Positions 1 through 8,537 of a stretch of 64,000 nucleotides of DNA are shown piece after piece; within the stretch, counting starts at the first letter, position 1; each line of letters starts with the position of its first letter. The stretch spans positions 28,556-92,555 of the forward strand of contig CAKPAG010000005.1 in the NCBI GenBank assembly GCA_934132895.1, written 5' to 3'. The position numbers and the translations under genes were made by a program. Source of the stretch: an uncultured Clostridia bacterium (GTDB lineage Bacteria; Bacillota; Clostridia; TANB77; CAG-465). The notes under the pieces are model-generated. The model was not told the DNA's origin and ran no database searches. It saw nothing but the letters and a program-made list of their open reading frames with translations.

Positions 1-1
1 T

Positions 2-2794
2 GTGGATGAGATAAGACTATTTGCTGAACAAATTATAGATAAGATAGATTTGAAGGGTAAAAATATATTTTTTGATGGGTATAATAACTTTACTAGACTT
101 GAGTATATATTTTTGGAAAGCTTATTAAAAAGTGGAGCTAACATTACAATCTCTTTAAATACAGATATTACTAGCTTTACAGAAATTAAGATGGATGAAG
201 GAAGTGATATATTTGAGGTTTCAAATATATCATACCAAAAGATACTAAAGCTTTGTAATAAATGTAACATAGGAGTAGAAAATAACTTATTTTTAAACAA
301 TTATTCTAAATCTAAAAGTGGAATAAAGTATTTAGCTGAAAATATTTTTGAAGTTGAAAACAAAGAAAAAATAAAATTAAAAGATAACGAAATTAAGATA
401 TACTTAAAAAAAGATATATATGATGAAATAAGGTATATAGCAAAAGATATATCTGAAAAAATAAGGGAAGGCGCAAGATATAACGATTTCGTAATATATA
501 CTACGGATACTTTAGCCTATGAAAGTGTGGTAAAAAGAATATTTTACGAATACGATATTCCGTACTATATAGATACAAAAGTAAACTTAAAAAAATCAAA
601 GTTAGTTGAGTATATACAAAAACTATTAAAACTTTGTAGCGCAGAAATGACTTATGAAAGTGTTATAAATATATTAAAATTAGGACTAAATGATATAGAA
701 AATCAAGAAATATCGATTTTAGAAAACTATGTAAAAGAGTTTAATTTATCTAAAAAAAATATTAACAAAAAATTAAGCTATAACAGTGAAAACTCTAGGA
801 GAAATAACTATGATTTAGAACTATTGGAAAGTATAAGAAATAAAATACTTGATACATTTAGATGTTGTATATTAATTAAAAATGCTGAAACTTCAAAAGA
901 TATTATAACATATATATACAATCACTTGATGGAAAAGAAAGTGTTTTTAAATTATTCTAATCTTTTAGAAAAAATAGAGATATCAGGAGGCAACATATTT
1001 TTTGAAAATCAAGTATGGGATAAGTTATGTGAGATATTTAAAAGTATAGATAAAGTGTATTATAACGAAAAAATAAATATTAATACTTTTATTAATATTT
1101 TTGAAACTGTACTAGCTGATGTATATATAAAATCAATACCACCAACACTTGATAATGTTGATATTATTGATATAAATGTATCTAAAATATTGCCAACTAA
1201 GTATGTATATTTTGTTGGAGTAAACGAAAATGTATTTCCAAAAAATGTTAATGAAGATATCTTTTTTTCAGATTTTGAACTTGAAAAATTGAAAAACAAA
1301 AATATTGAGTTTAAAGAAACTACTATTTCAAAAATAAATATGCAAAGATATAATATATATGAAGCTATATCAAACTGTTTAGAAAATTTAAGTATTTCTT
1401 TTCTTTCATCAGATATGTCTGGTAAAGCTTTAAGACCATCTTCCATTATAACGCTTGTATGTAATTTAATAGATTTAGAAATTGTAGGAGATATTACAGA
1501 AAGTAATAATGAAGATATTGATATATACTCAAAAGATAGTATTTTTGAAAATTTAGTCGAAACTATAACACAAAATAATGAGGAAAATGAAAAAGATATA
1601 GCTTGTTTTGAAATTTTTGAAAGTGAGCCTAAATATAACGAAGTTTTAGAATATATAAAAAATGATGAAAATCTAAAAAAAGAAACCTTGGAAATGCTAT
1701 ATGGAAATGAACTGGTTACAAGTGTATCTAAGTTAGAACTTTTCAAAAAATGTCCATTTTCATATTTTCTTAAATATTCATTAAATATAAACAAAAGCGA
1801 AGAATATGAGATAACTAGTTTAGACACAGGAACTTTTATGCATGATGTACTTGAGAAATTTTCTAAGTATTTGTTTAAAAATAATATACCATATTATACT
1901 GTTATAGATGTGGAAAAAGAGAGTATAAAAGAAGAGTATCTTGACTTGTTATATAAAGTTATAGAAGAAGAATTAGATAGAGTATTAAAAAAACATAAAG
2001 AAAATATTAAATTTGCAATACTTAAGCAAAAGCTTGTAAATACTATGAAAAATGTTATATATATAATTGCTAAAAGTTTTAAAGATAGTGATTTTGAACC
2101 ATTTGGCTATGAGATAGAATTTAAAGATAATACAATGTTTTTACCTATTGAAATAAAGGTAAATGATGAGTATAAAATGAAACTAATAGGTAAAATAGAT
2201 AGGGTAGATGTGCTTAAAACAGATGATACAACTTATGTAAGAGTAGTAGACTATAAGTCATCTGGAAGAACTTTAAATTTAGATGAGGTTAAAGAGGGAA
2301 TATCACTCCAATTAGTTTCTTATCTTACAGCATTTTTAGAAAATTTAGAACAAAATAGTAAAAAAATAAATAAAGACGAAAAAGAAAAGAGTGTGATTCC
2401 AGCAGCTTGTGTATACTTTAATTTATCAGACAGATTAATTAACTTATCAGAGTACAGAGATAGTGACGACAAGATAAAAGAAGAAATTATAAAAAACTTA
2501 AGACTTAAAGGACTGTTCCTAAAAGATGTAGATATACTAGAAAAAATGGATAAAAATTTAGATGATAAAACTTCAAGGATAATTGATGTTTCCAAGAGTT
2601 CGTTAAGTAGAGGTAGTAAAAAAGTATTAGAAAAAGATGAATTTTTAAATTTATCTTTAGAAATAAAAGACGTATTAAAAGAAATTGGAGATGAAATCTT
2701 AAAGGGAACAGTAAGAATAAAACCAAATAAGAAATGTGATTTCTGTAAGTATTGTGATTATATGAGTATTTGTCGAAAAAGCAGTAAAGTATAG
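2..2794 (+). CDS. addB: ATP-dependent helicase/nuclease subunit B (AddB), 5' truncated by window edge
   Basis: This is the AddB subunit of the AddAB recombination helicase-nuclease, which processes double-strand breaks in the cytoplasm. About 930 residues are visible; family members are about 1,100-1,200 residues, so the N-terminus lies outside the window and the GTG at base 2 is not a real start. The C-terminal half holds a RecB-type PD-(D/E)XK nuclease: the GTFMHDVLEKF helix, then KIDRVDVL and VVDYKSSG (about residues 730-755). One Cys precedes it (KKCPFSYF, about residue 584) and a C-terminal cluster follows (CDFCKYCDYMSIC), which fits the four-Cys iron-sulfur staple of AddB. An addA partner is not in view. 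Confidence 0.93.
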   Translation: MDEIRLFAEQIIDKIDLKGKNIFFDGYNNFTRLEYIFLESLLKSGANITISLNTDITSFTEIKMDEGSDIFEVSNISYQKILKLCNKCNIGVENNLFLNNYSKSKSGIKYLAENIFEVENKEKIKLKDNEIKIYLKKDIYDEIRYIAKDISEKIREGARYNDFVIYTTDTLAYESVVKRIFYEYDIPYYIDTKVNLKKSKLVEYIQKLLKLCSAEMTYESVINILKLGLNDIENQEISILENYVKEFNLSKKNINKKLSYNSENSRRNNYDLELLESIRNKILDTFRCCILIKNAETSKDIITYIYNHLMEKKVFLNYSNLLEKIEISGGNIFFENQVWDKLCEIFKSIDKVYYNEKININTFINIFETVLADVYIKSIPPTLDNVDIIDINVSKILPTKYVYFVGVNENVFPKNVNEDIFFSDFELEKLKNKNIEFKETTISKINMQRYNIYEAISNCLENLSISFLSSDMSGKALRPSSIITLVCNLIDLEIVGDITESNNEDIDIYSKDSIFENLVETITQNNEENEKDIACFEIFESEPKYNEVLEYIKNDENLKKETLEMLYGNELVTSVSKLELFKKCPFSYFLKYSLNINKSEEYEITSLDTGTFMHDVLEKFSKYLFKNNIPYYTVIDVEKESIKEEYLDLLYKVIEEELDRVLKKHKENIKFAILKQKLVNTMKNVIYIIAKSFKDSDFEPFGYEIEFKDNTMFLPIEIKVNDEYKMKLIGKIDRVDVLKTDDTTYVRVVDYKSSGRTLNLDEVKEGISLQLVSYLTAFLENLEQNSKKINKDEKEKSVIPAACVYFNLSDRLINLSEYRDSDDKIKEEIIKNLRLKGLFLKDVDILEKMDKNLDDKTSRIIDVSKSSLSRGSKKVLEKDEFLNLSLEIKDVLKEIGDEILKGTVRIKPNKKCDFCKYCDYMSICRKSSKV

Positions 2795-2801
2795 AAAATA
2801 C

Positions 2802-2830
2802 TTGAATTTATATTACTCTTGTGTTAAAAT
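2802..2830 (+). promoter_or_regulatory. sigma-A-type promoter for the small gene at 2884
   Basis: TTGAAT and TAAAAT are separated by 17 bases, directly after addB and about 50 bases before the start of the next gene. Confidence 0.5.
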
Positions 2831-2883
2831 GTATTTATGTTAACAATTCATCTAAAAAATAATTTTTGAGGAGGGGGAGAAAA

Positions 2884-3210
2884 ATGCTAAGAGAATTTTT
2901 ATTGTACAGAGAAAATAGAAAATTATTTAAAATAGTAGATATGGGAGAAATGAGTGTAGGGGCAGTTAGTCGGTTACATCACATATTAATAGAAGAAAAT
3001 ATGCGATGCCAAAAGTATTATGAGTTTAATTACGGAAAGATATCAAATATATATTTTAAATTTGAAAAACATAATTATAGTGATAAATCAAATATATTAA
3101 AAGCAATTTACTTTAAATACTTAAGATTAAGACTCAAATTTTACACTAAAGAAAAATTCTTATTAAATATGATTGAAGTTAATATAAGAATTTTAATGAA
3201 TCTTGTATAA
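2884..3210 (+). CDS. hypothetical protein, 108 aa
   Basis: I do not recognise this family. The start is the ATG at 2884, preceded by a strong Shine-Dalgarno GAGGAGGGGG at 2868-2877; a longer open frame from 2866 would begin inside that ribosome binding site. The product is basic and rich in Lys, Tyr, Phe and Ile, with no signal peptide or clear membrane segment. It has its own promoter and a shared convergent terminator. It contains one in-frame CGG codon (2971-2973, followed by T). Reading that as a four-base codon would end the protein a few residues later, so it is best taken as Arg. Confidence 0.6.
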   Translation: MLREFLLYRENRKLFKIVDMGEMSVGAVSRLHHILIEENMRCQKYYEFNYGKISNIYFKFEKHNYSDKSNILKAIYFKYLRLRLKFYTKEKFLLNMIEVNIRILMNLV

Positions 3211-3214
3211 ATTA

Positions 3215-3250
3215 AACAAACAAGGCTGGTTTTAATCTGCCTTGTTTGTT
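3215..3250. terminator. bidirectional terminator between convergent genes
   Basis: A perfect 12-bp inverted repeat (AACAAACAAGGC and its complement) lies between the 108-aa gene and the exchanger on the opposite strand. It overlaps the exchanger stop codon. Confidence 0.75.
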
Positions 3251-4212
3251 ATGTTATGAATAGTTTAGTTATATATATGAAAAATGTTAATAGTAAAATA
3301 AGTCCATTGGCACTTGAAATGGTATCTTTTTTTCCAATATAACAGAATAGATATATAAGTAAGCTGGCAATTGTAAGGAGTATTAGGTTTAAATTAAAAC
3401 TTACTGAAAATACAAGTGGAGTAATGATTGCTCCAATTCCGTAAAATTAACCAAGAATTTAACATACAAGATCCTATTAAATTACCAACAGCAAGAGACG
3501 TGTCTTTTTCAATTGTAGCTATGATTGTAGTTACTAGTTCTGGCAGTGCAGTACCTATTGCGATTATTGTAAGCCCTATTACACGCTCACTAATTCCAAA
3601 TCTTATAGCTATATTTTCACAAGTATCTACTACAAAGTCTCCACCATATTTTAGCATAATTATACCTATAATAATCAATATAATTGATTTTATAACACTT
3701 ATATCTTTTCTTGGCTTTCTTTTTTGATGTTCAACTTTAATTATATCTTTTATAGCTATTATTATTGGATAAGAAAAATAAATAAAAAATAAACCCAAAA
3801 GAATAATACCTTCTAATCTGCCAAGTATAAATTTTCCACTACCAATTGAGATATTTCCAAGTATTAATAAAACGATTGAAGAAAATATAGCTATTGGTAA
3901 ATGGATATTCTTAATATCCTTTTCAATTTTTACAGGTTTTAGTATTGCAGCTATTCCTAATATTAAAAGTAGATTACAAAGATTACTTCCAATTGCATTT
4001 CCTACGATTAAGTCAGAGTAGCCTTTAGAAGCTGAACTAATTGTTATTATAAGCTCTGGCATAGAAGTACCAATACAAACTATTGTAAGTCCAATAATAA
4101 CTTCTGGAATATGAAATTTTTTTGCTAAGTTGCTAGAACCTTTAACTAAGGCATCTGCTCCAATAATTAATAGCACAAATCCTAAAACTATAAAGCATAT
4201 GTCTTTTATCAT
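3249..4212 (-). CDS. CaCA-family Na+/Ca2+ antiporter (YrbG-like), read through one CGGA site
   Basis: This is an inner-membrane cation/Ca2+ exchanger of about 320 residues with roughly ten hydrophobic segments. Both alpha-repeats are visible: IGTSMPELIITISS with VGNAIGSN in the first half, and IGTALPELVTTIIA with VGNLIGS in the second. In three-base reading the frame breaks after WLIL at 3441 and ends in a short unrelated tail at 3394. Taking CGGA (3441-3438 on the minus strand) as one Gly restores LGIGAIITPLVFSVSF and a further hydrophobic stretch to a stop at 3249. The restored length matches the family. The start at 4212 has GAGGTG in front. Without recoding it would be a frameshifted pseudogene. 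Confidence 0.85.
3438..3441 (-). other. candidate four-base Gly codon CGGA in the exchanger
   Basis: The minus strand reads TTA CGGA ATT. CGG is in the zero frame. Skipping the C puts GGA where the second alpha-repeat of CaCA exchangers has its conserved LG. Confidence 0.75.
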
Positions 4213-4295
4213 TTGTCACCTCAAGTAAAATAAAATTATCTTTAAATATAGTATATACTATATTTAAAAAATAATAAAGAAAAATAATAAAAAAA

Positions 4296-4362
4296 TTATG
4301 AAAAATTGTTATAACAAATCAAAAAGATATTTTTTAAAATTTACAGTAAATTTATTGCAAGT
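4296..4362. repeat. upstream repeat, copy 1
   Basis: About 67 bases from TTATGAAAAA into the TTATTGCAAGT stretch recur nearly unchanged at 5738-5804, each time upstream of a prepilin-like LRR gene. The promoter region was duplicated with the gene. Confidence 0.8.
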
Positions 4363-4448
4363 GGTTAACTTTTAGTATATAATTGAAATGTAATTAAAAT
4401 TTGTCAAAAGACAAATAATAAATTACAGAAAGAGAGAGGAGATTGTAT

Positions 4449-5621
4449 ATGAAAAAGAAAAAAAGCGGAATATCGCTAATCGTACTTGTAATAACAATAA
4501 TAGTTATTATAATCTTGGCAGTAGCAGTAATACTATCTATTGCAAATAACAATCCAATTCAAAATTCAAAAGAGGCAAAGTTTAAAAGTGATTTAAAATC
4601 AATTGAAGAAGAATTGGAACTAGTAAAATCAAGTAATTATGCAGAAAATAAAGGAGCAAGTTATAATAATAAAGATGGAAGTGAAATATCACTAAATAAT
4701 TTATCTGCTGCACAAAAATATCAAGATAAATTGGTAATAAATGAAGGAGAGCTAAAATATTTAACTAGTAAACTCTCAACAGAGGAAATAGAATGGGCTA
4801 AAGAATTAGGAATAGAAGCTGGAGGAATAGTATTAAAGGATGGAGAAAACGGTATTAAAATTGAAAATGGTACTATTAATACTGATGATTGGCTAGGTAG
4901 TGATAGTGATAGTGGAGATCCTTCTAAAACATTACCTAAGGAATTGGAAAATACAGAATTAATAATACCAAATAATGTTACGAAGATACCAGATTTTGCA
5001 TTTTACGCTTGTGATTTAAAAAGTATAAAACTACCAAATACCATAACTAGTATTGGTGATGGAGCATTTGGTCAGTGCTCTTCATTAACAAGTGTAAATA
5101 TTCCGAATAGTGTAACTAGTTGGGGGTACGAAATATTTAAAGGAACAAAAATAACTAGCATTGTAATTCCAGATGGTATTAAATATCTTGGCAATGATGT
5201 ATTTAGTGGGTGTAAAGAATTAAAAAATGTAGTATTACCAGATAGTTTAGAATCAATTTCCGGATTTTCAGGCTGCACTTCTTTGACAAATATAACAATA
5301 CCAAGTAGTGTAACTAGTATTGGAAGTGGGGCGTTTGGGGGATGCACTGGAATAAAGAGTATAATCATACCAGAGGGAGTAAAAACAATAGGTGACTCAG
5401 CTTTTTCTGATACTGGTTTAGAAAGTATAACAATACCAAGTAGTGTTACAAGAGTGGGTGCGTGTGCTTTTTATAATAACTCATCATTAACAAGTATGGT
5501 TATTGAGGGTGAACCTAGGTTTAAACAATCAGAAATAGAAGGAGTAAACGATCCGCCTGGTTGGGAAATAGACGCTTCTAAAGTCGCAATTACTGGAACA
5601 GGTTATATTGCTGGGGAATAA
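4449..5621 (+). CDS. surface leucine-rich-repeat (BspA-like) protein with prepilin-like N-terminus
   Basis: The product has about 390 residues. It starts at ATG 4449, after AGAGAGAGGAG; the upstream TTG at 4443 is less well placed. The N-terminus KKKKSGISLIVLV followed by a long hydrophobic helix resembles a type IV prepilin leader (cleavage after Gly), but the usual Glu at mature position 5 is Val. A charged stretch follows, then from about residue 170 LRR_5/BspA repeats of the form SIxIPxSVTSIGxxAFxxC. It is probably displayed outside the cell on a pilin-like anchor. It is a paralogue of the next gene, with a virtually identical central segment. Confidence 0.75.
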   Translation: MKKKKSGISLIVLVITIIVIIILAVAVILSIANNNPIQNSKEAKFKSDLKSIEEELELVKSSNYAENKGASYNNKDGSEISLNNLSAAQKYQDKLVINEGELKYLTSKLSTEEIEWAKELGIEAGGIVLKDGENGIKIENGTINTDDWLGSDSDSGDPSKTLPKELENTELIIPNNVTKIPDFAFYACDLKSIKLPNTITSIGDGAFGQCSSLTSVNIPNSVTSWGYEIFKGTKITSIVIPDGIKYLGNDVFSGCKELKNVVLPDSLESISGFSGCTSLTNITIPSSVTSIGSGAFGGCTGIKSIIIPEGVKTIGDSAFSDTGLESITIPSSVTRVGACAFYNNSSLTSMVIEGEPRFKQSEIEGVNDPPGWEIDASKVAITGTGYIAGE

Positions 5622-5645
5622 AAAAATAAATGATTTTATGTTATA

Positions 5646-5683
5646 AAAAACAGTATGTGAAATTTTATTTGCATGCTGTTTTT
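5646..5683 (+). terminator. terminator after LRR gene 1
   Basis: AAAAACAGTATG pairs with CATGCTGTTTTT (one G-T pair) across a 14-base loop. Confidence 0.7.
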
Positions 5684-5737
5684 CTGTAGAATAAAGTATA
5701 TAAATAATATCAGATATGGTAAGCATAAAATATAAAG

Positions 5738-5804
5738 TTATGAAAACTTATTATAATAAATCAAAAAGATATTTTTTAAAATTTACAGTAAACTTATTGT
5801 AAGT
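5738..5804. repeat. upstream repeat, copy 2
   Basis: This is the second copy of the 4296-4362 sequence, about 110 bases upstream of the second LRR gene. Confidence 0.8.
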
Positions 5805-5911
5805 AAGTGACTTGAAAAAGCTTTAAAATTAAATTTCTTCGTAATATAATTTAAGAGAAAATAGTAATATAATATACTATTTTACTTTAAATTATAGGAG
5901 GAGATAAAAAA

Positions 5912-6775
5912 ATGGAAACTAAAGTTTCAAAAAAAAGAGGAATATCGTTAATCGTACTCGTAATAATAATAATAATTATTATAATCTTGGCAGTAGCAGT
6001 AATACTATCTATTGCAAATAACAATAAAGATGGAAGTGAAATATCACTAAATAATTTATCTGCTGCACAAAAACATCAAGATAAATTGGTAATAAATGAA
6101 GGAGAGCTAAAATATTTAACTAGTAAACTCTCAACAGAGGAAATAGAATGGGCTAAAGAATTAGGAATAGAAGCTGGAGGAATAGTATTAAAGGATGGAG
6201 AAAACGGTATTAAAATTGAAAATGGTACTATTAATACTGATGATTGGCTAGGTAGTGATAGTGATAGTGGAGATCCTTCTAAAACATTACCTAAGGAATT
6301 GGAAAATACAGAATTAATAATACCAAATAATGTTACGAAGATACCAGATTTTACATTTTATGCTTGTGATTTAAAAAGTATAAAACTACCAAATACCATA
6401 ACTAATATTAGAAGAGGAGCATTTTCTAGTACCCCTTTAGAAAGTATAAAAATACCAGATAGTGTAACTAGTATTGGAAAAGAGGCATTTGCTTTATGTG
6501 TTCAATTAAAAAGTATAGTAATACCAAATGGTATAACAAGTATTGAAGAAAATACGTTTGCTTCAAGTGGTCTAGAAAATGTAAAACTACCAAACAGTGT
6601 AACTAGTATTGGAAGTGGGGCGTTTGCCAACTGTGCACAATTAAAAAGCATAGTAATACCTAATAGTGTAACTAGTGTTGGAATATACGCATTTGGTATG
6701 TACAATCAATTAACAAGCATAACATTAGAAAAAGGAAGCACACTTAACCCTATGATGTCTCAACTTGGGGAGTAG
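5912..6775 (+). CDS. surface LRR protein with prepilin-like N-terminus, deleted paralogue
   Basis: The product has 287 residues, with start ATG 5912 after AGGAGGAG. It has the same prepilin-like leader and the same pre-LRR segment as its neighbour. Relative to that copy it lacks 39 codons (117 bases, 4554-4670 of copy 1) just after the hydrophobic helix, removing the charged region with QNSKEAKFKSDL. Bases 6026 to about 6405 are almost identical to 4671 to about 5050, after which the LRR parts diverge. About five BspA-type repeats follow. The C-terminus is shorter than in the paralogue. Confidence 0.72.
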   Translation: METKVSKKRGISLIVLVIIIIIIIILAVAVILSIANNNKDGSEISLNNLSAAQKHQDKLVINEGELKYLTSKLSTEEIEWAKELGIEAGGIVLKDGENGIKIENGTINTDDWLGSDSDSGDPSKTLPKELENTELIIPNNVTKIPDFTFYACDLKSIKLPNTITNIRRGAFSSTPLESIKIPDSVTSIGKEAFALCVQLKSIVIPNGITSIEENTFASSGLENVKLPNSVTSIGSGAFANCAQLKSIVIPNSVTSVGIYAFGMYNQLTSITLEKGSTLNPMMSQLGE

Positions 6776-6836
6776 ATACAAGCAAATGTACAATAACCAA
6801 ATTAACTTAATTTAATTCAGTATAAAGTAGTTTTAT

Positions 6837-6871
6837 GAACTTTAAGATAATACGTCTTAGGGTTCTTTTTT
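6837..6871 (+). terminator. terminator after LRR gene 2
   Basis: GAACTTTAAGA pairs with TCTTAGGGTTC (two G-T pairs) and is followed by six T. Confidence 0.75.
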
Positions 6872-6953
6872 GCTGTATAATGTATTAAATATTTATCTTT
6901 AAATTGTTATATAACACTTTTGTAACATTTTTGTAAAAATTAATCATAAATAC

Positions 6954-6981
6954 TTGCAATTCTTGAAAAAAACGATATAAT
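6954..6981 (+). promoter_or_regulatory. promoter for the AT-hook protein gene
   Basis: TTGCAA and TATAAT are separated by 16 bases, about 70 bases upstream of ATG 7054. Confidence 0.6.
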
Positions 6982-7053
6982 ATAAGTGACTAGTTGTGCA
7001 TACAAAATATAGTAATATATTTTAAATATATATGTAAGGAGAGGATTTAATAT

Positions 7054-8328
7054 ATGGCAGATATAGTTGTTGGTGCAAAGAAAAAAATTAATCTCTTTGA
7101 TAGAGTTATACAAAGTGTCGTAATCCTAGTAAATATGAATAAAATGAATAGAGCAATTGATGAACACTTATCAGTTATTCATAAAACAGAGGGAGATGAG
7201 CAAAAATTATATCAAGAAAATATTTTAAGAGAGATAGTTTTTGTTAAATATCAATACGATATAATGCAAAGAGAGATGTATGAATTAAAGTTATCTTATC
7301 CACAAGAAATTGTTGATAAAATTAATTCTACAGATAAGATTGAAAGATTAGAATTGCAAAAAACATTTTTAGAAATGGAATATGATAGGGTAACAAGAGC
7401 TAAATTTAAATCAAGAGAAGATATTAAATTTAATTTGTTAGCTATTTCATCTGCAATTGATGCAGTAAAGCAAAATATAAAAGATGAAGGGAAATCTCAA
7501 AGATATAACAATGTTATTAAAATGTTTGAAGATATTGATACAAAAATTCAGACAGAAGAATATGAAGAAGAATTATATAAAAATGTATTTGAATGTGTAG
7601 ATGAATATGTAAGTTATATTAATGATAACTATGATATATCAAAACTTCCATCAGATGAAAGAGAACTTATTGAATTTGTTATTGAAACAATGATAAAGGG
7701 AATAGAATCTGATATAGATAAGCATATGTATGAATTTAATCTAGTAATAAATATTTGTAAAAATTCATATAGATATTTTAAAATTATAGATAAAATATTT
7801 GAAAAATTACAAACAATTTATGATGAAAGTTTAGAAAATCATATTATTGACATTAAAGATTATATTAAAATGTATAAGGAAATATATGATCATAAAATTA
7901 AAACAATGGTAAATGATGTTCATAGAAGTATAGCAACTGAAGATGAATATTTAGAGTATTCAAAGCTTTTAGCTGCTGAAGAAGATAACGAACTTAATGA
8001 ATTTGTTGAAAGAAGAGCATTAGAATCTACTTTATCTGAAAAGGTTAAAGAAATATTAGAAGAAGATTTAAAACCTGAAGAAGAAAATTTAGACTTAGAA
8101 GATAAAGAAAATGAAGAAAGTACAGAGCAAGAAGAAGTTATAGATAATGAAATAAAAGATATAGAAAATATTGAAGAAATAAAAGAGGTAGTAGAAGATA
8201 TAGTTGAAGCACCTAAAAAATCTAGGAGAGGTAGAAAACCAAAGAGTGAAACTTCAAAAAAGGAAGAAGTAAAAAAAGCACCCAAAAGAAAAGTTGGTAG
8301 ACCTAGAAAAGAAAAGGTTAATATTTAA
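7054..8328 (+). CDS. acidic coiled protein with C-terminal AT-hook-like motifs
   Basis: The product has 424 residues; the start is after AGGAGAGG. I do not recognise the main body, which is helical and charged without membrane segments. Residues about 335-385 are dominated by Glu and Asp. The last 35 residues are basic and contain RRGRKPK and KVGRPRK, which are AT-hook-like minor-groove binding motifs. The sequence suggests a soluble DNA-associated protein, but the role is unknown. It is monocistronic, with its own promoter and a strong terminator. Confidence 0.65.
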   Translation: MADIVVGAKKKINLFDRVIQSVVILVNMNKMNRAIDEHLSVIHKTEGDEQKLYQENILREIVFVKYQYDIMQREMYELKLSYPQEIVDKINSTDKIERLELQKTFLEMEYDRVTRAKFKSREDIKFNLLAISSAIDAVKQNIKDEGKSQRYNNVIKMFEDIDTKIQTEEYEEELYKNVFECVDEYVSYINDNYDISKLPSDERELIEFVIETMIKGIESDIDKHMYEFNLVINICKNSYRYFKIIDKIFEKLQTIYDESLENHIIDIKDYIKMYKEIYDHKIKTMVNDVHRSIATEDEYLEYSKLLAAEEDNELNEFVERRALESTLSEKVKEILEEDLKPEEENLDLEDKENEESTEQEEVIDNEIKDIENIEEIKEVVEDIVEAPKKSRRGRKPKSETSKKEEVKKAPKRKVGRPRKEKVNI

Positions 8329-8369
8329 TATAAAAGATAGTCTGAAGTCTCTTTAGGCTATCTTTTATA
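8329..8369 (+). terminator. terminator after AT-hook gene
   Basis: A perfect 12-bp stem (TATAAAAGATAG and its complement) starts directly at the stop codon. Confidence 0.8.
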
Positions 8370-8466
8370 TATATTTAGTAAGTTAACAAATTCGAAAAAA
8401 AATATATATTTTGTTAATTTATGTTATATTATATCTTTTTTTAAGAAGTTTTTTACTACTTTAAAA

Positions 8467-8474
8467 TACGACAA
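8467..8474 (+). promoter_or_regulatory. possible Spo0A box upstream of spoIIE
   Basis: TACGACAA differs by one base from the reverse form of the 0A box (TTCGACAA) and lies about 65 bases before the spoIIE start. In Bacillus spoIIE is a direct Spo0A~P target. Confidence 0.4.
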
Positions 8475-8537
8475 AAAAATAGAAATTCATGTTGTAAAAT
8501 ATATAGTAATAAAAGAAACAAATGAGGTGTGTAATAT

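Noticed and set aside
1060..1827. Long open frames on the strand opposite addB and other large genes
   Set aside because: They are shadows of strongly supported genes with biased A/T codon use, without RBS or family features.
2866..2886. TTG start at 2866 for the small gene after addB
   Set aside because: It lies inside the Shine-Dalgarno region; ATG 2884 is correctly spaced.
4443..6775. CRISPR or minisatellite signal in the LRR genes
   Set aside because: The repetition is protein-level leucine-rich repeats with variable DNA, not regular direct repeats with spacers.
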